Assembly (NCBI GenBank): GCA_049585795.1
Contig: JBAVAQ010000092.1
Span: forward strand, 124,001-188,000
Direction: 5' to 3'
DNA from: JABDBE01 sp049585795
GTDB taxonomy: Bacteria > Acidobacteriota > Terriglobia > Terriglobales > Acidobacteriaceae
DNA length: 64,000 nt
Below, piece by piece: positions 1-7,500 of the stretch. Position 1 is the stretch's first letter; every line of letters begins with the position of its first letter. The translations under genes were made by a program, and so were the position numbers. Below the pieces are notes generated by a model, which saw nothing but the letters and a program-made list of their open reading frames with translations, was not told the origin of the DNA and ran no database searches.

Positions 1-2199
1 GCACGTCAACTAATCGAATCAAAGCGTCGGGAAGAAACGGAAGCCAAGAATCGCCTGGACAGCCTGCGCGCGGAATATGCTTCCGCAATCGGAAAAAAGG
101 GATCGCTCGAAGCTGTGATCGCTGAACATGGCTACTCGACCGAGTCCGTTCGCCGGCTTTTTCAATCCGGTGTGATGAACGGCGGCTTGGCGCCGGCCGG
201 CGTGCTGGCCGATTTCCTCGAGGTCGAGCCCCGCTTCGAGGGCGTGGTTGAAGACTTTCTCCGCGACGAACTGAACTACGTCGTGGTGAAATCCTGGGAC
301 GCAGCCGACGAAGGCTTGCGTCTCCTCCGAACCGACGTCGACGGACGCGCAACATTTTTGGTCCACCCGGAAGACGCACAGGCCAAATTCTCTTTCGCAG
401 TCGACGAAGCTGCTCGTGCGGTCACTCCCAGCCAGTCGATCGTTCCCCTGAAACATGCCATTCGTGTGCTGAACGGTTTCGGCCGATCCCTGGAAGTCAT
501 TCTGCCCAAACTGCGCGACGGCTATATCGTTCCCGAGCCGACCTTTGCTCGTGAGCTGGCGCTGTCGAATCCGGACGCGTTTTTCCTTTCGCAGTCCGGC
601 GAGTGCTTCCATAACGTCACCGTGACTGGCGGCAAACAGCGCGCCGAAGGCCCGCTATCGATGAAACGCGAGCTTCGCGATGTAATGCGGCTGTTGAACG
701 AGTTGGAATCGGCCCTGCGCCACGACGAACTCCGTGTCTTGACTTTGGGTCGCGAAATTAAAGAACTGACCTCGCGCCTTGACCGTCTCGAAACAGAAAA
801 ACGAGAAGCCGAAACCCAGGCGATGACTTCAGGTCACATGCTGCAGCAACTCGATTCCGAGATGGCCCGCCTCGGCGAGCGGCTGACCACCTGTCGTGGC
901 GAGCTCCAGCGCTTGGCTTCTGAGCGTGCCGAACAAGAAACATTGATCGCTTCGGCGCAAACTGAATTGGCCGCTTTGCAGCAGCGACGCGGAGAATTAG
1001 AAGGCCTTGCGGCTAATGCAAATGAAGAATTGGTGAGGCTGCGCGAGCGGCGTGAATCGGCTGCGCAGAAGGCTGCGCAACATCTGGCCCGAGTGGCGAC
1101 GTTGGAGGAACGGCATCGGTCGGCAACGGCTGTGCTCGAGAAAATTGATGCCCTGGTCGCGGACATGGCTGCGCGAGCCGATTCCCTGCAATCGCAGATT
1201 GAGTCTTCTGCGGTCGAAAGATTGCAACGCCAAGCCGAGAATCAGCAAATGATGGCCCAACTTGAAGAACTCGAAGCCGAGCGCAATACAACCGAAGCTC
1301 GCGATGGGCTGCTGCAATTCGAGTCTGATCAAGTGCGCGCTCGCCTGTCCGAAATTGAAGACACTCTGCGCGACGCCCGGCAATTATTGGACCAGGCTCG
1401 CGACCGGCGCGGCGAACTCTCAGCAGCGGCAGCCAAGCTGCAATCCGACGCGCAGTATATGGCCGAGACCTGCCTGAACGAATTGGGTATTCGGCGCCAC
1501 GAATTGACCGCCGACACCACAATTGCAATCGCCAACGGCGAACCGCTAGCGATCGAAGATCAGGCCTACCGCGAAATGCGTACCCGGCTCGACGCCATGG
1601 GGCCAGTAAATATGATGGCTCTCGAGGAATACAAAGAAACTGCCGAGCGCCACACGTTCCTCGAAACGCAAAGAAAAGACCTGCTCGATTCCATTGCCAA
1701 CACGCAAGCAACAATCAAGGAGATCGATACTTTCTCACGGCAGAAGTTTGAAGAAGCTTTCCACAAAATCAACGAGAACTTCCAGACCACGTTTCGCAAG
1801 CTGTTCGGCGGTGGCCACGCTCTCATGCGTTTGACTGATGAAGAGAACAGTGCGGAGAGTGGCATCGACGTAGTCGCTTCGCCTCCAGGCAAAAAGCTCC
1901 AGAACGTGTTGCTGCTTTCTGGTGGAGAGAAAGCTTTAACCGCATTAGCGCTGCTGGTCGGAATCTTCCAGTATCAACCCAGCCCGTTCTGCATTCTCGA
2001 CGAGGTCGACGCACCCCTCGACGAAGCCAATATCGGCCGCTTCACCGAACTGGTGAGAGAGATGAGCATACGAACCCAGTTCGTGCTGATCACCCATAGC
2101 AAAAAGACGATGAGCATTGCACCCGTGCTCTACGGCGTCACCATGCAGGAGCCAGGTGTCTCCAAACTGGTTTCGGTGCGCTTCGGAGCAACTGCATGA
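1..2199 (+). CDS. smc: Chromosome segregation ATPase SMC (5' truncated by window edge)
   Basis: The frame is open from base 1, so this is the C-terminal 732 residues of SMC; the N-terminal Walker A half lies upstream. Residues about 40-175 are the hinge domain, 215-500 are a long Glu/Arg/Gln-rich coiled coil, and 540-732 are the C-terminal ATPase half. Visible ATPase motifs are the ABC signature LLLSGGEKALTAL (about 638), Walker B plus D-loop CILDEVDAPLDEAN (about 665), and the switch histidine in LITHSKKTM (about 697). SMC dimers with ScpAB compact and segregate the chromosome. The stop is followed by about 500 bases without a convincing gene, so no operon partner is seen downstream. Confidence 0.97.
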   Translation, partial: ARQLIESKRREETEAKNRLDSLRAEYASAIGKKGSLEAVIAEHGYSTESVRRLFQSGVMNGGLAPAGVLADFLEVEPRFEGVVEDFLRDELNYVVVKSWDAADEGLRLLRTDVDGRATFLVHPEDAQAKFSFAVDEAARAVTPSQSIVPLKHAIRVLNGFGRSLEVILPKLRDGYIVPEPTFARELALSNPDAFFLSQSGECFHNVTVTGGKQRAEGPLSMKRELRDVMRLLNELESALRHDELRVLTLGREIKELTSRLDRLETEKREAETQAMTSGHMLQQLDSEMARLGERLTTCRGELQRLASERAEQETLIASAQTELAALQQRRGELEGLAANANEELVRLRERRESAAQKAAQHLARVATLEERHRSATAVLEKIDALVADMAARADSLQSQIESSAVERLQRQAENQQMMAQLEELEAERNTTEARDGLLQFESDQVRARLSEIEDTLRDARQLLDQARDRRGELSAAAAKLQSDAQYMAETCLNELGIRRHELTADTTIAIANGEPLAIEDQAYREMRTRLDAMGPVNMMALEEYKETAERHTFLETQRKDLLDSIANTQATIKEIDTFSRQKFEEAFHKINENFQTTFRKLFGGGHALMRLTDEENSAESGIDVVASPPGKKLQNVLLLSGGEKALTALALLVGIFQYQPSPFCILDEVDAPLDEANIGRFTELVREMSIRTQFVLITHSKKTMSIAPVLYGVTMQEPGVSKLVSVRFGATA

Positions 2200-2696
2200 C
2201 GAGCGAATGCGAAGCCAAACGTGATCAGAACGATGCCGTCGTGAACCGGTGGCAGCTCAACGAGGTTATCAACGGCATACGGTGGCGGGAGACCCTTGGC
2301 TAGAGCCAACAAGATCCGAAGTTCCGAGCTGCTTTTCCGCACTAGCATTGTAGCCGAACGCCCCTCGGTACCGAGTTTCGCCTGTTCCCCCGATCAGCGT
2401 GAGAAAAACCGGATGCGTGTTCGATCCTCGCGCCCGTACTTGGCGAGAAACTGCAAGGAGCGGAGGAACAGCGGGAATCCTTGCCAGCTCAGATCCAGTG
2501 CCCGTGCCCTCGCGGACAAAATCGGGTTTACAAAGAATTACACGGTGCGACTTTCTTCTTCACGCAACTTCCGGGTAGAATCGTGCTTGATTACAAACAG
2601 TTAGACTTCACAATCCCATAGGTGCGAGGGAAAACACTGCAATACTACCTTTCGACCAAGGCACAACTCTGGAGGGAAGTTGGTAATTTCATACTA
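2200..2696. other. Intergenic stretch, no convincing gene
   Basis: About 500 bases between smc and the beta-barrel gene. A 35-codon ORF starts with an ATG overlapping the smc stop (2196-2303), and a 102-codon Arg/Ser-rich ORF lies at 2296-2604. Neither has a recognisable domain or a good ribosome binding site, so I do not call them. The beta-barrel ORF is open upstream to 2622, but its first 25 residues do not look like a signal peptide. Confidence 0.5.
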
Positions 2697-3287
2697 ATGG
2701 CCAGCAAGCACGTGGGCATGCTCTGCAAGAGAGCCACAGTCTTTATCTTCATGGCTTTTTCGGTTGTCATGGCGGGATCTTGCCTTTCGGCGGGACAGAT
2801 TGCTCCGCAATGGGAGATTTTTGGCGGCTATTCCTATGTGAGATTTGACTCGCCGCCCCTGGGTTATCCGGGTTGGTCCAATCTGAATGGATTCAATGGC
2901 GAGGTCACGTATAACATCACGCACAATATAAGTGTGACAGCAGATGGAAGCGGTGGCTATGGCTCCATGATCACCGCCTACAATTATATGATTGGTCCAC
3001 AGTATTCGCTGCGCAAGGACAAATCCAAGTACTTCGCTCATGCATTTTTCGGCAAAGCGCAGAATACGGTCAATATCGAGACTTTAATCAAGACTGGATT
3101 TGAGAGCGTGGGGCGCGCCTTTGCCGTGGGAGGAGGGTACGATCGAGACCTGACTCCGCGGATCACGTTCCGTGTGATGGGCGATTACCTTCACACCAAC
3201 ACGTTTGGGACAACTCAATCCGATGTGCGGGTTTCGACCGGGTTAGTTTTCCACATCGGCCATTTTGGCCGACGGCCCAAACTTTGA
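2697..3287 (+). CDS. Outer-membrane beta-barrel protein (porin/OmpA-barrel-like)
   Basis: About 196 residues. The start at 2697 is chosen because it puts a hydrophobic segment (VFIFMAFSVVMAGSCLSAG) near the N-terminus as a Sec signal peptide; an ATG at 2718 is also possible. The mature part is made of alternating aromatic/polar strands (WEIFGGYSYVRF, VTYNITHNISVTADG, AVGGGYDRDLTPRITFRV) typical of an eight-stranded barrel. It ends with a strand carrying phenylalanine and basic residues. Proteins of this type are common in Acidobacteriota; no substrate can be named. It is followed after about 120 bases by a lipoprotein gene on the same strand. Family assignment is from pattern only. Confidence 0.72.
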   Translation: MASKHVGMLCKRATVFIFMAFSVVMAGSCLSAGQIAPQWEIFGGYSYVRFDSPPLGYPGWSNLNGFNGEVTYNITHNISVTADGSGGYGSMITAYNYMIGPQYSLRKDKSKYFAHAFFGKAQNTVNIETLIKTGFESVGRAFAVGGGYDRDLTPRITFRVMGDYLHTNTFGTTQSDVRVSTGLVFHIGHFGRRPKL

Positions 3288-3407
3288 AGCTGGAAATTCA
3301 AGATAGAGCGTTGCATTCCGAAACTGGAAACTTCCGAAACCATGTCGCTTAGATTTACAGGAACTTCGCCCCTTAGAAATGCTCAGTTTTTCCGAAGGGG
3401 CTCGACC

Positions 3408-4511
3408 ATGCCGAGCAAGCGAGTATTTCTGATCCTCATTGCCATTGGGTTGGCGCCTGTGGTGGGATGCGGTTCCCCGTCGATTTTTTCCTCTTCGTCG
3501 TCTTCTCATACGGCTTACGTCACTCTGCCAAACTCAAATGCGGTGGCAGCCTTCCGCATCAAGACCAGCGGGAGCGTCGCGAACGACAACACTCAGGCAC
3601 AATTCACTACCATCGTGGGATCGCCATTTCCCGCGGGGAGCTCGCCATCGTCGGTTCTGGTGCATCCGTCCAGCCAGTACGTTTATGTCGCCAATCGGAA
3701 CGAGAACAATATTTCGCTGTTCACCATCAATAGTTCGATAGGCTCGCTGCAGGAAGTGCTACCGCGAACCACGACCGGATTGACGCCGATTTCCATGGTC
3801 ATGGACAGTGGAGGAAATTATCTTTTCGTGGCCAATGAACTCTCCAGCAATATCTCGGTTTATGCCATCAATTCCAGCACCGGAGCGCTCAGCGCAATCG
3901 CAGGATCACCCTTTTCCACCTATAACAATCCATTTGCCCTGGCAATAACTCCTTCGGGAAAATTCCTTTACGTACTTAATCCCAATTTGACGTCGGTGAT
4001 CGGGTACACCATTGCCTCCGGGGTTTTGCATCCGGTGGCCGGGTTGCCAGCGCAAGTGGGTAACGGACCGCGGGCCATTGCGGTTGATCCCGCGGAAAGC
4101 TTTGTCTACGTTGCCAACTCGGCTGACAATACGGTTTCGGTGCTTGGCATCAATTCGAGCACTGGGGCTTTAACGCTGCTGGGTGCGTTTGCCACTGGGA
4201 CGACACCGACCTCCGTAGTTGCACTGGATCCTTATCTCTACGTCGCCAACCAAGGGTCGAGTAACGTCTCCGTATTCACGGTCACGCCCAATACCGGGGT
4301 GCTCACGCAGATTACCAGCTCCCCGTTCAGCGCCGGTACTGCTCCATTGTTCGCGGTACTGGACCCGGATAACCTGTTTCTGTACATCGGGAGTCAGAGC
4401 GCAAATACAATTACGGCTCTATCGATTGACACGAGTACGGGGGCTCTTACCGAGACGTCACAGGCAGCGACAACCGGGGTTTCACCTTCGTCCATGTCGG
4501 TCACGAAATGA
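3408..4511 (+). CDS. Beta-propeller lipoprotein (lactonase/YVTN family)
   Basis: 367 residues from the ATG at 3408, which has an AAGGGG ribosome site upstream and places a lipobox (APVVGC) at residues 16-21, so Cys21 would be lipidated. The frame is open further upstream to 3342, but that start would bury the signal peptide. Seven blades can be read, each with a YVYVAN-like strand and an SxGAL turn (for example YVYVANRNENNISLF, FVYVANSADNTVSVLGIN, FLYIGSQSANTIT). This is the fold of the lactonase/YVTN family (Pgl-like 6-phosphogluconolactonase relatives). Acidobacterial members are mostly exported with unknown substrate, so enzymatic activity is not claimed. Confidence 0.85.
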   Translation: MPSKRVFLILIAIGLAPVVGCGSPSIFSSSSSSHTAYVTLPNSNAVAAFRIKTSGSVANDNTQAQFTTIVGSPFPAGSSPSSVLVHPSSQYVYVANRNENNISLFTINSSIGSLQEVLPRTTTGLTPISMVMDSGGNYLFVANELSSNISVYAINSSTGALSAIAGSPFSTYNNPFALAITPSGKFLYVLNPNLTSVIGYTIASGVLHPVAGLPAQVGNGPRAIAVDPAESFVYVANSADNTVSVLGINSSTGALTLLGAFATGTTPTSVVALDPYLYVANQGSSNVSVFTVTPNTGVLTQITSSPFSAGTAPLFAVLDPDNLFLYIGSQSANTITALSIDTSTGALTETSQAATTGVSPSSMSVTK

Positions 4512-4600
4512 CAAAGACCTTCGTCCTAGACAGCTCACCCAGACTTCAAGCTGGGACGTGACTTCGGCCGGCGAGGACGCGCGCCTTCACTCGACAATCT

Positions 4601-4753
4601 ATGGTCAACTTCGGGATTATCGGTTTCGGATTGCATGCGGTGAAGCGGGTGATGCCTGGTTTTGGGTTGGCGAAGAACTGCCGGGTTACTGCGCTGTCTC
4701 GGCGTGACCTGGGCAAGGCGAAAGAGTCTGCGCGCCAGCACGATATTCGATGA
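4601..4753 (+). pseudogene. Gfo/Idh/MocA oxidoreductase, 5' fragment (split by transposon)
   Basis: ATG at 4601 opens with the dinucleotide-binding strand MVNFGIIGFGLHAVKRVMPGF, as in NAD(P)-dependent Gfo/Idh/MocA sugar oxidoreductases (GxGxxA-type loop, here GFGLHA). The frame continues to QHDI and then hits TGA (4751-4753) just inside the left inverted repeat of the inserted element. The 3' part resumes at 7527 in the same frame once the element and one copy of the 8-bp duplication are removed. The enzyme is therefore expected to be inactive in this isolate unless the element excises precisely. Confidence 0.9.
4741..4748. repeat. Left copy of 8-bp target site duplication
   Basis: CGATATTC directly abuts the left terminal inverted repeat and is repeated identically at 7526-7533 beside the right one. 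Eight base pairs is the duplication length known for the IS1595 family. Confidence 0.92.
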
Positions 4754-4773
4754 CTATGCATTTGACACAGAGG
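4749..4773 (+). repeat. Left terminal inverted repeat of the element
   Basis: 25 bases starting GATGACTATGCA. Compared with the reverse complement of 7501-7525 there are three differences (positions 6, 13 and 24). Both ends contain TTGACACAGA, whose TTGACA could also act as an inward -35 box. Confidence 0.92.
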
Positions 4774-4783
4774 TGCGCCAAAA

Positions 4784-4969
4784 GTGACAATTGAGAACCG
4801 TGACAGGGCAACTCCGAATCAATTGGCGGATGAGATTGTGAGGCTGTTGGGCGATGCTGATTCCAGCACCGCCCAGACAGCTCTAGGGATTACTCGGCTC
4901 CTGCTTTTGCATCGGGACGAAGCCGAGATTGAGTTTCACCGTCACTGCGTTACCGATTCAGACGGGTAG
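4784..4969 (+). CDS. Small passenger protein, unknown
   Basis: 61 residues from a GTG at 4784, 11 bases inside the left inverted repeat. The sequence is protein-like, mostly one amphipathic helix pair (QLADEIVRLLGDADSSTAQT, then TRLLLLHRDEAEIEFHRH), with no signal peptide or known motif. AAAAGTG just before the start is a weak ribosome site. It converges on the reverse 43-residue ORF, overlapping it by 20 bases. It could be a real cargo gene or a fragment; I do not recognise the family. Confidence 0.45.
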   Translation: MTIENRDRATPNQLADEIVRLLGDADSSTAQTALGITRLLLLHRDEAEIEFHRHCVTDSDG

Positions 4970-5081
4970 CGATGAGTTGAAGAGTTGAGTTTATGGTGCT
5001 GAGTTGGCTGGCGAGTCGGCTCAACTCTTGGGCCATCTGTGTAAGGGTTACAGCGATCTGCGCTTCTATTTGCGGTTGCAT
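4950..5081 (-). CDS. Tiny coiled-coil passenger protein
   Basis: 43 residues starting at the ATG whose complement is at 5079-5081. On the reverse strand an ideal GGAGG lies seven bases before the ATG, which is the main reason to call it and to reject the longer 86-residue frame. The product is a heptad-like helix (ALTQMAQELSRL-type spacing of Leu/Ile/Met) ending in LIATRLNR. No family is recognised. Such short helical proteins can be antitoxins, regulators or structural peptides; nothing here decides which. Confidence 0.45.
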   Translation of the reverse strand: MQPQIEAQIAVTLTQMAQELSRLASQLSTINSTLQLIATRLNR

Positions 5082-5238
5082 TGTTTTTCCTCCGTCTTGA
5101 AATCGGGGAAGGCGACCGTTATAGCACGCAAGTTCCCTGTCGGCAACCACACGTTCGTGCCGTGAGATCAAGGACGGCCAATAGATGGGCAATATAGCTA
5201 AAAGTGACAATATTTTACACTATTTAACTTTCGTAACC

Positions 5239-5268
5239 TTGCCGGTTTATAGGGAATCGGTGTATTCT
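5239..5268 (+). promoter_or_regulatory. Candidate sigma-70 promoter of the passenger operon
   Basis: TTGCCG at 5239-5244 and TATTCT at 5263-5268 with an 18-base spacer, in an A+T-rich stretch about 30 bases before the first ATG of the three-gene operon. This is a consensus-like match only. Confidence 0.4.
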
Positions 5269-5298
5269 GAATAGGCCGTACTAGTGCGTCTACACCCT

Positions 5299-5574
5299 AT
5301 GGCAGAAAAGAAAAGGAAGTTACCCCTGCTGGGAGTGGAGTTCGATGTGTCCGAAGTCCCCATCGTAGACATGCACGAATACTTCAACGAATACAAGTTG
5401 GAGGATGGCACCGTTCTCAAGGTCAAAGGTGCTGTCATGTCTATTATGAGGGTTGATAATCAATATCTCCCCGACGGAAATCCCGTTTATTTTGCATTCC
5501 TCAGTCCGGTCACTAAAGTAGAAAGCTCCCCTTTGAAAGTACCGGTCCCTCCGTCGCCAGCGAAGGTGAATTAA
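5299..5574 (+). CDS. Passenger operon protein 1, unknown
   Basis: 91 residues from the ATG at 5299 (MAEKKRKLPLLGVEF); a longer frame from 5284 adds five residues without a better ribosome site. It is soluble with no signal peptide. A likely beta-rich core is visible (EYKLEDGTVLKVKGAVMSIM, then PVYFAFLSP), ending in a Pro/Ser/Val tail. I do not recognise the family. The stop is four bases before the next ATG (5579), so the two are almost certainly co-translated. It is the lead gene of the cargo operon that ends with the HicA-like gene and the tRNA. Confidence 0.72.
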   Translation: MAEKKRKLPLLGVEFDVSEVPIVDMHEYFNEYKLEDGTVLKVKGAVMSIMRVDNQYLPDGNPVYFAFLSPVTKVESSPLKVPVPPSPAKVN

Positions 5575-5578
5575 AGTC

Positions 5579-5965
5579 ATGTATGTACAGCAACTAGATT
5601 ACACATTCGTGTCCACGCCGATCCAAGTGGAAGTGCAATCACAGCTATACCGCTTGTTCCGTGGCATATGTCCGCCAGGGCACCTCGCATTTCGCATTGC
5701 GCTGGATAGCATTTATTCCGATTACCGAAAATTCGAGTTTCGTGAACCTATTGAACTCCAACTCATTCAAGATGAGGGAGTGTGGTCTTGTGAAGCTTGC
5801 GGTGTTATATCAACTGGCGCTAATCCATCCGAAGCAGCTTTGTCATTTTGCGAAGATTTTGCTGTGATCTGGGATGAGATCGCTCAGGCACCGGACGGAT
5901 CGTTGTCTGCCGCTGCTCGGAGCACAAAGCAGTGTATGCTGTCCAAGATTAAATCCGTAAGGTGA
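5579..5965 (+). CDS. Passenger operon protein 2, possible HicB-like partner
   Basis: 128 residues. The middle part (IELQLIQDEGVWSCEACGVI followed by TGANPSEAALSFCEDF) has the layout of the small HicB-type domain: a strand with acidic residues and Trp, a Gly turn, then a helix beginning SEAA. Two cysteines three residues apart (SCEAC) could bind metal. It lies directly before the HicA-like gene with a 10-base gap, which is the usual side-by-side arrangement of a toxin-antitoxin pair, though here with a third gene in front. The antitoxin role is inference from position and weak similarity only. Two of its ten isoleucines use ATA. Confidence 0.68.
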   Translation: MYVQQLDYTFVSTPIQVEVQSQLYRLFRGICPPGHLAFRIALDSIYSDYRKFEFREPIELQLIQDEGVWSCEACGVISTGANPSEAALSFCEDFAVIWDEIAQAPDGSLSAAARSTKQCMLSKIKSVR

Positions 5966-5975
5966 GGTTTCTCGT

Positions 5976-6278
5976 TTGCCTCAAAAGGCGCGGGATGTTA
6001 AAAAAGCATTAAAAGCAAAGGGCTTCGAAGAGTCGGATAAACGCGACCACTTCTATTACTTCTTTCATCACGGCCAACAGAAAACAAACATATTCACCAA
6101 AATAAGCCACAATTCGTCAGATATTTCCGACAATCTGTGCTCCCAGATGGCGAGACAGGTTAGGCTGAACAATCGTCAATTTAATGATTTGGTAGAATGT
6201 GATTTAACTCACGAAGGCTACATAGAAATTCTCATGCAGGCAAGAATTTTAACACCATTAGAAAAGCCCAGTAGCTAG
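5976..6278 (+). CDS. HicA-like small protein (possible mRNA-interferase-type toxin)
   Basis: 100 residues from a TTG at 5976, with AAGGTGAGG upstream as ribosome site. The N-terminus KARDVKKALKAKGFEESDK matches the opening helix of HicA toxins, which use a dsRBD-like fold to cleave mRNA. The usual catalytic GSH is replaced here by RDHFYYFFHHG, with His near the expected place and two more just after. The C-terminal half (ISDNLCSQMARQVRLNNRQF, then LTHEGYIEIL) is longer than in classic HicA, so this may be a divergent relative. Three of its six isoleucines use the rare ATA codon. The stop codon overlaps the base of a strong hairpin, and a tRNA gene begins 29 bases later. Confidence 0.7.
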   Translation: MPQKARDVKKALKAKGFEESDKRDHFYYFFHHGQQKTNIFTKISHNSSDISDNLCSQMARQVRLNNRQFNDLVECDLTHEGYIEILMQARILTPLEKPSS

Positions 6279-6310
6279 CCGGAAACGATTTCGTTTCCGG
6301 CTCTGCTGGG
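6267..6310 (+). other. Strong hairpin between the HicA-like gene and the tRNA
   Basis: AGCCGGAAACG (6277-6287) pairs perfectly with CGTTTCCGGCT (6292-6302) across an ATTT loop. An outer CCCAG/CTGGG pairing (6267-6271 with 6306-6310) extends the stem. No T-run follows, so it is not a standard rho-independent terminator. The outer stem uses the first three bases of the tRNA acceptor strand, so hairpin and tRNA would compete or be resolved by processing. Confidence 0.75.
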
Positions 6311-6400
6311 GTCGTCGCATAGCTGGTTTAGTGCGCCCGACTTATAATCGGGTGAACGTGTTCTCACGTTCCGTCCGTTCGAATCGGATCGGCCCCGCCA
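6308..6400 (+). tRNA. Class-II-shaped tRNA with anticodon UAU, encoded CCA
   Basis: A full cloverleaf can be drawn. The acceptor stem pairs GGGGTCG (6308-6314) with CGGCCCC (6390-6396), G73 follows, and CCA is encoded at 6398-6400. The three-pair D stem has the conserved U8, A14, G18G19 and A21. The anticodon stem is CCCGA/TCGGG with loop CTTATAA, giving anticodon TAT at 6343-6345. A 7-bp variable arm (GAACGTG/CACGTTC) is present. The T arm has loop TTCGAAT and the conserved G53-C61. By anticodon it reads AUA (isoleucine), but the long variable arm and G73 are features of serine tRNAs. Its charging is therefore uncertain. It lies 29 bases after the HicA-like gene, inside the mobile element, probably on the same transcript. 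Confidence 0.85.
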
Positions 6401-6417
6401 TTTTGTTAAGTGCTATT

Positions 6418-6552
6418 ATGATCGCGATGAAGGTGGATAAACAGAAGTTCGACGCCATCCTAGGCAGACTGATAAAAGCCGAACCTCAAAAACGGTCTGA
6501 AACAAAACCCGACAAGAGGCACAGACCTAAGAGGGCCGCACGAAAGGCGTGA
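6418..6552 (+). CDS. Small basic passenger protein
   Basis: 44 residues from ATG 6418, or 41 from ATG 6427. A short amphipathic start (MKVDKQKFDAILGRLIKAEP) is followed by a strongly basic tail (KRSETKPDKRHRPKRAARKA). The upstream part of the longer open frame runs through the tRNA and is not credible as protein. It converges on the transposase gene and overlaps its 3' end by 26 bases. Basic tails of this kind often bind nucleic acid, but no function is shown. Confidence 0.5.
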   Translation: MIAMKVDKQKFDAILGRLIKAEPQKRSETKPDKRHRPKRAARKA

Positions 6553-7477
6553 AGGCGGTTTCTTCTACCAGTTTAGCGTAGGGCAGCGCTTTGCCAGCGC
6601 ACATCCGCCCAACGGTCTGCTCGAACAAGTCCGCATCTTCCCGGCGATTGAAACGATAGCCAAACTCATTCAGATAGCGTTGGAGATGCTTTATCGAAAC
6701 CTGATGAAACGACCCTATCAGGCCACGCTTTAGCAGCGAAAATGCGGATTCCACGGTGTTCGTGTGAACATCGCCCTTCACGTACACCTTGCTCTTGTGT
6801 TGAATCCGACCGTGGCGCACGTTCTTAAACTGAGTCATGCGGAAGTTGTAGGCCGGATTCTCATCCGTCATGATGGCCTCAGCATCTTTCGAGACATGCT
6901 TTTCGACCACTTCATAGAGCGTGCCAGCCTTGTTGTCTTTGGTGTGTACCAAGCGCAGAGGGCCACCACGTTCGCGGATTCCGATCACAACATCTTTGTT
7001 CTTGAGCTTGCCCTTTTGTCCGCGCTGGCGTCCGCCGATATAGGTCTCATCCACTTCGACGACGCCTTCGAACTTTGGGCCTTCACCATCCACCATCGCT
7101 TCCCTGATGCGGTGCGCCAGATACCAGGCAGTGCGGTAGTTGCAGGCCAGATGCCGGGAGAGTTGCAGCGCAGACATGCTTTTCTTTGCGTCCACAAGCA
7201 ACGCAATCGCCATAAACCATTTCGACAGGGGCAAGTGTGAATCGTGGAAGATCGTGCCATTGGTCGCGGAGAACTGCGAATTGCAGGACTTCTCAAGGCA
7301 CTGGTAAATCTGGGCGCGTTTGTTGTCGGTCTTGCGCGTGACCTTGCGGGTAATCTTCGATACCTCCTTGGCTCCGCAGACCGTACAGCGCACGCCATCA
7401 GGCCAGCGGGAGGCCTCTAGGTAGGCTAGGCACTGCTCATCGGTTGCAAACGCTTTGGAAACCTCTATCAGTCTCAT
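6527..7477 (-). CDS. IS1595-family (ISXO2-like) transposase
   Basis: 316 residues, full length for the family. The N-terminal zinc ribbon has CTVCG (about residue 35) and a second Cys pair in QCLEKSCNSQF (about 60-70). The DDE-type catalytic core shows VDETYIGG (first Asp, about 140), MTDENPAY (second Asp, about 203) and HTNTVESAFSLLKRG (third acidic/Asn region, about 239-254), the signature of ISXO2/IS1595 enzymes. It ends 23 bases from the HicA/tRNA cargo side ORF and starts 23 bases from the right inverted repeat. A 7-bp hairpin ends two bases before its ATG and may limit translation. It appears intact. Confidence 0.96.
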   Translation of the reverse strand: MRLIEVSKAFATDEQCLAYLEASRWPDGVRCTVCGAKEVSKITRKVTRKTDNKRAQIYQCLEKSCNSQFSATNGTIFHDSHLPLSKWFMAIALLVDAKKSMSALQLSRHLACNYRTAWYLAHRIREAMVDGEGPKFEGVVEVDETYIGGRQRGQKGKLKNKDVVIGIRERGGPLRLVHTKDNKAGTLYEVVEKHVSKDAEAIMTDENPAYNFRMTQFKNVRHGRIQHKSKVYVKGDVHTNTVESAFSLLKRGLIGSFHQVSIKHLQRYLNEFGYRFNRREDADLFEQTVGRMCAGKALPYAKLVEETAFTPFVRPS

Positions 7478-7479
7478 GA

Positions 7480-7497
7480 GAAAAGCATACGCTTTTC
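7480..7497 (-). promoter_or_regulatory. Hairpin at the transposase start codon
   Basis: GAAAAGC/GCTTTTC with an ATAC loop, ending two bases before the transposase ATG. In the mRNA it occupies the place where a ribosome site would be, and no other ribosome site is visible. IS elements often use such structures to suppress translation from transcripts entering from outside. Confidence 0.5.
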
Positions 7498-7500
7498 ATT

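Noticed and set aside
2296..2604. 102-codon ORF after smc
   Set aside because: Arg/Ser-rich, no ribosome site, no family resemblance; looks like chance reading of GC-rich DNA.
6331..6417. Upstream extension of the 6418-6552 ORF
   Set aside because: It reads through the tRNA gene, so the ATG at 6418 or 6427 is preferred.
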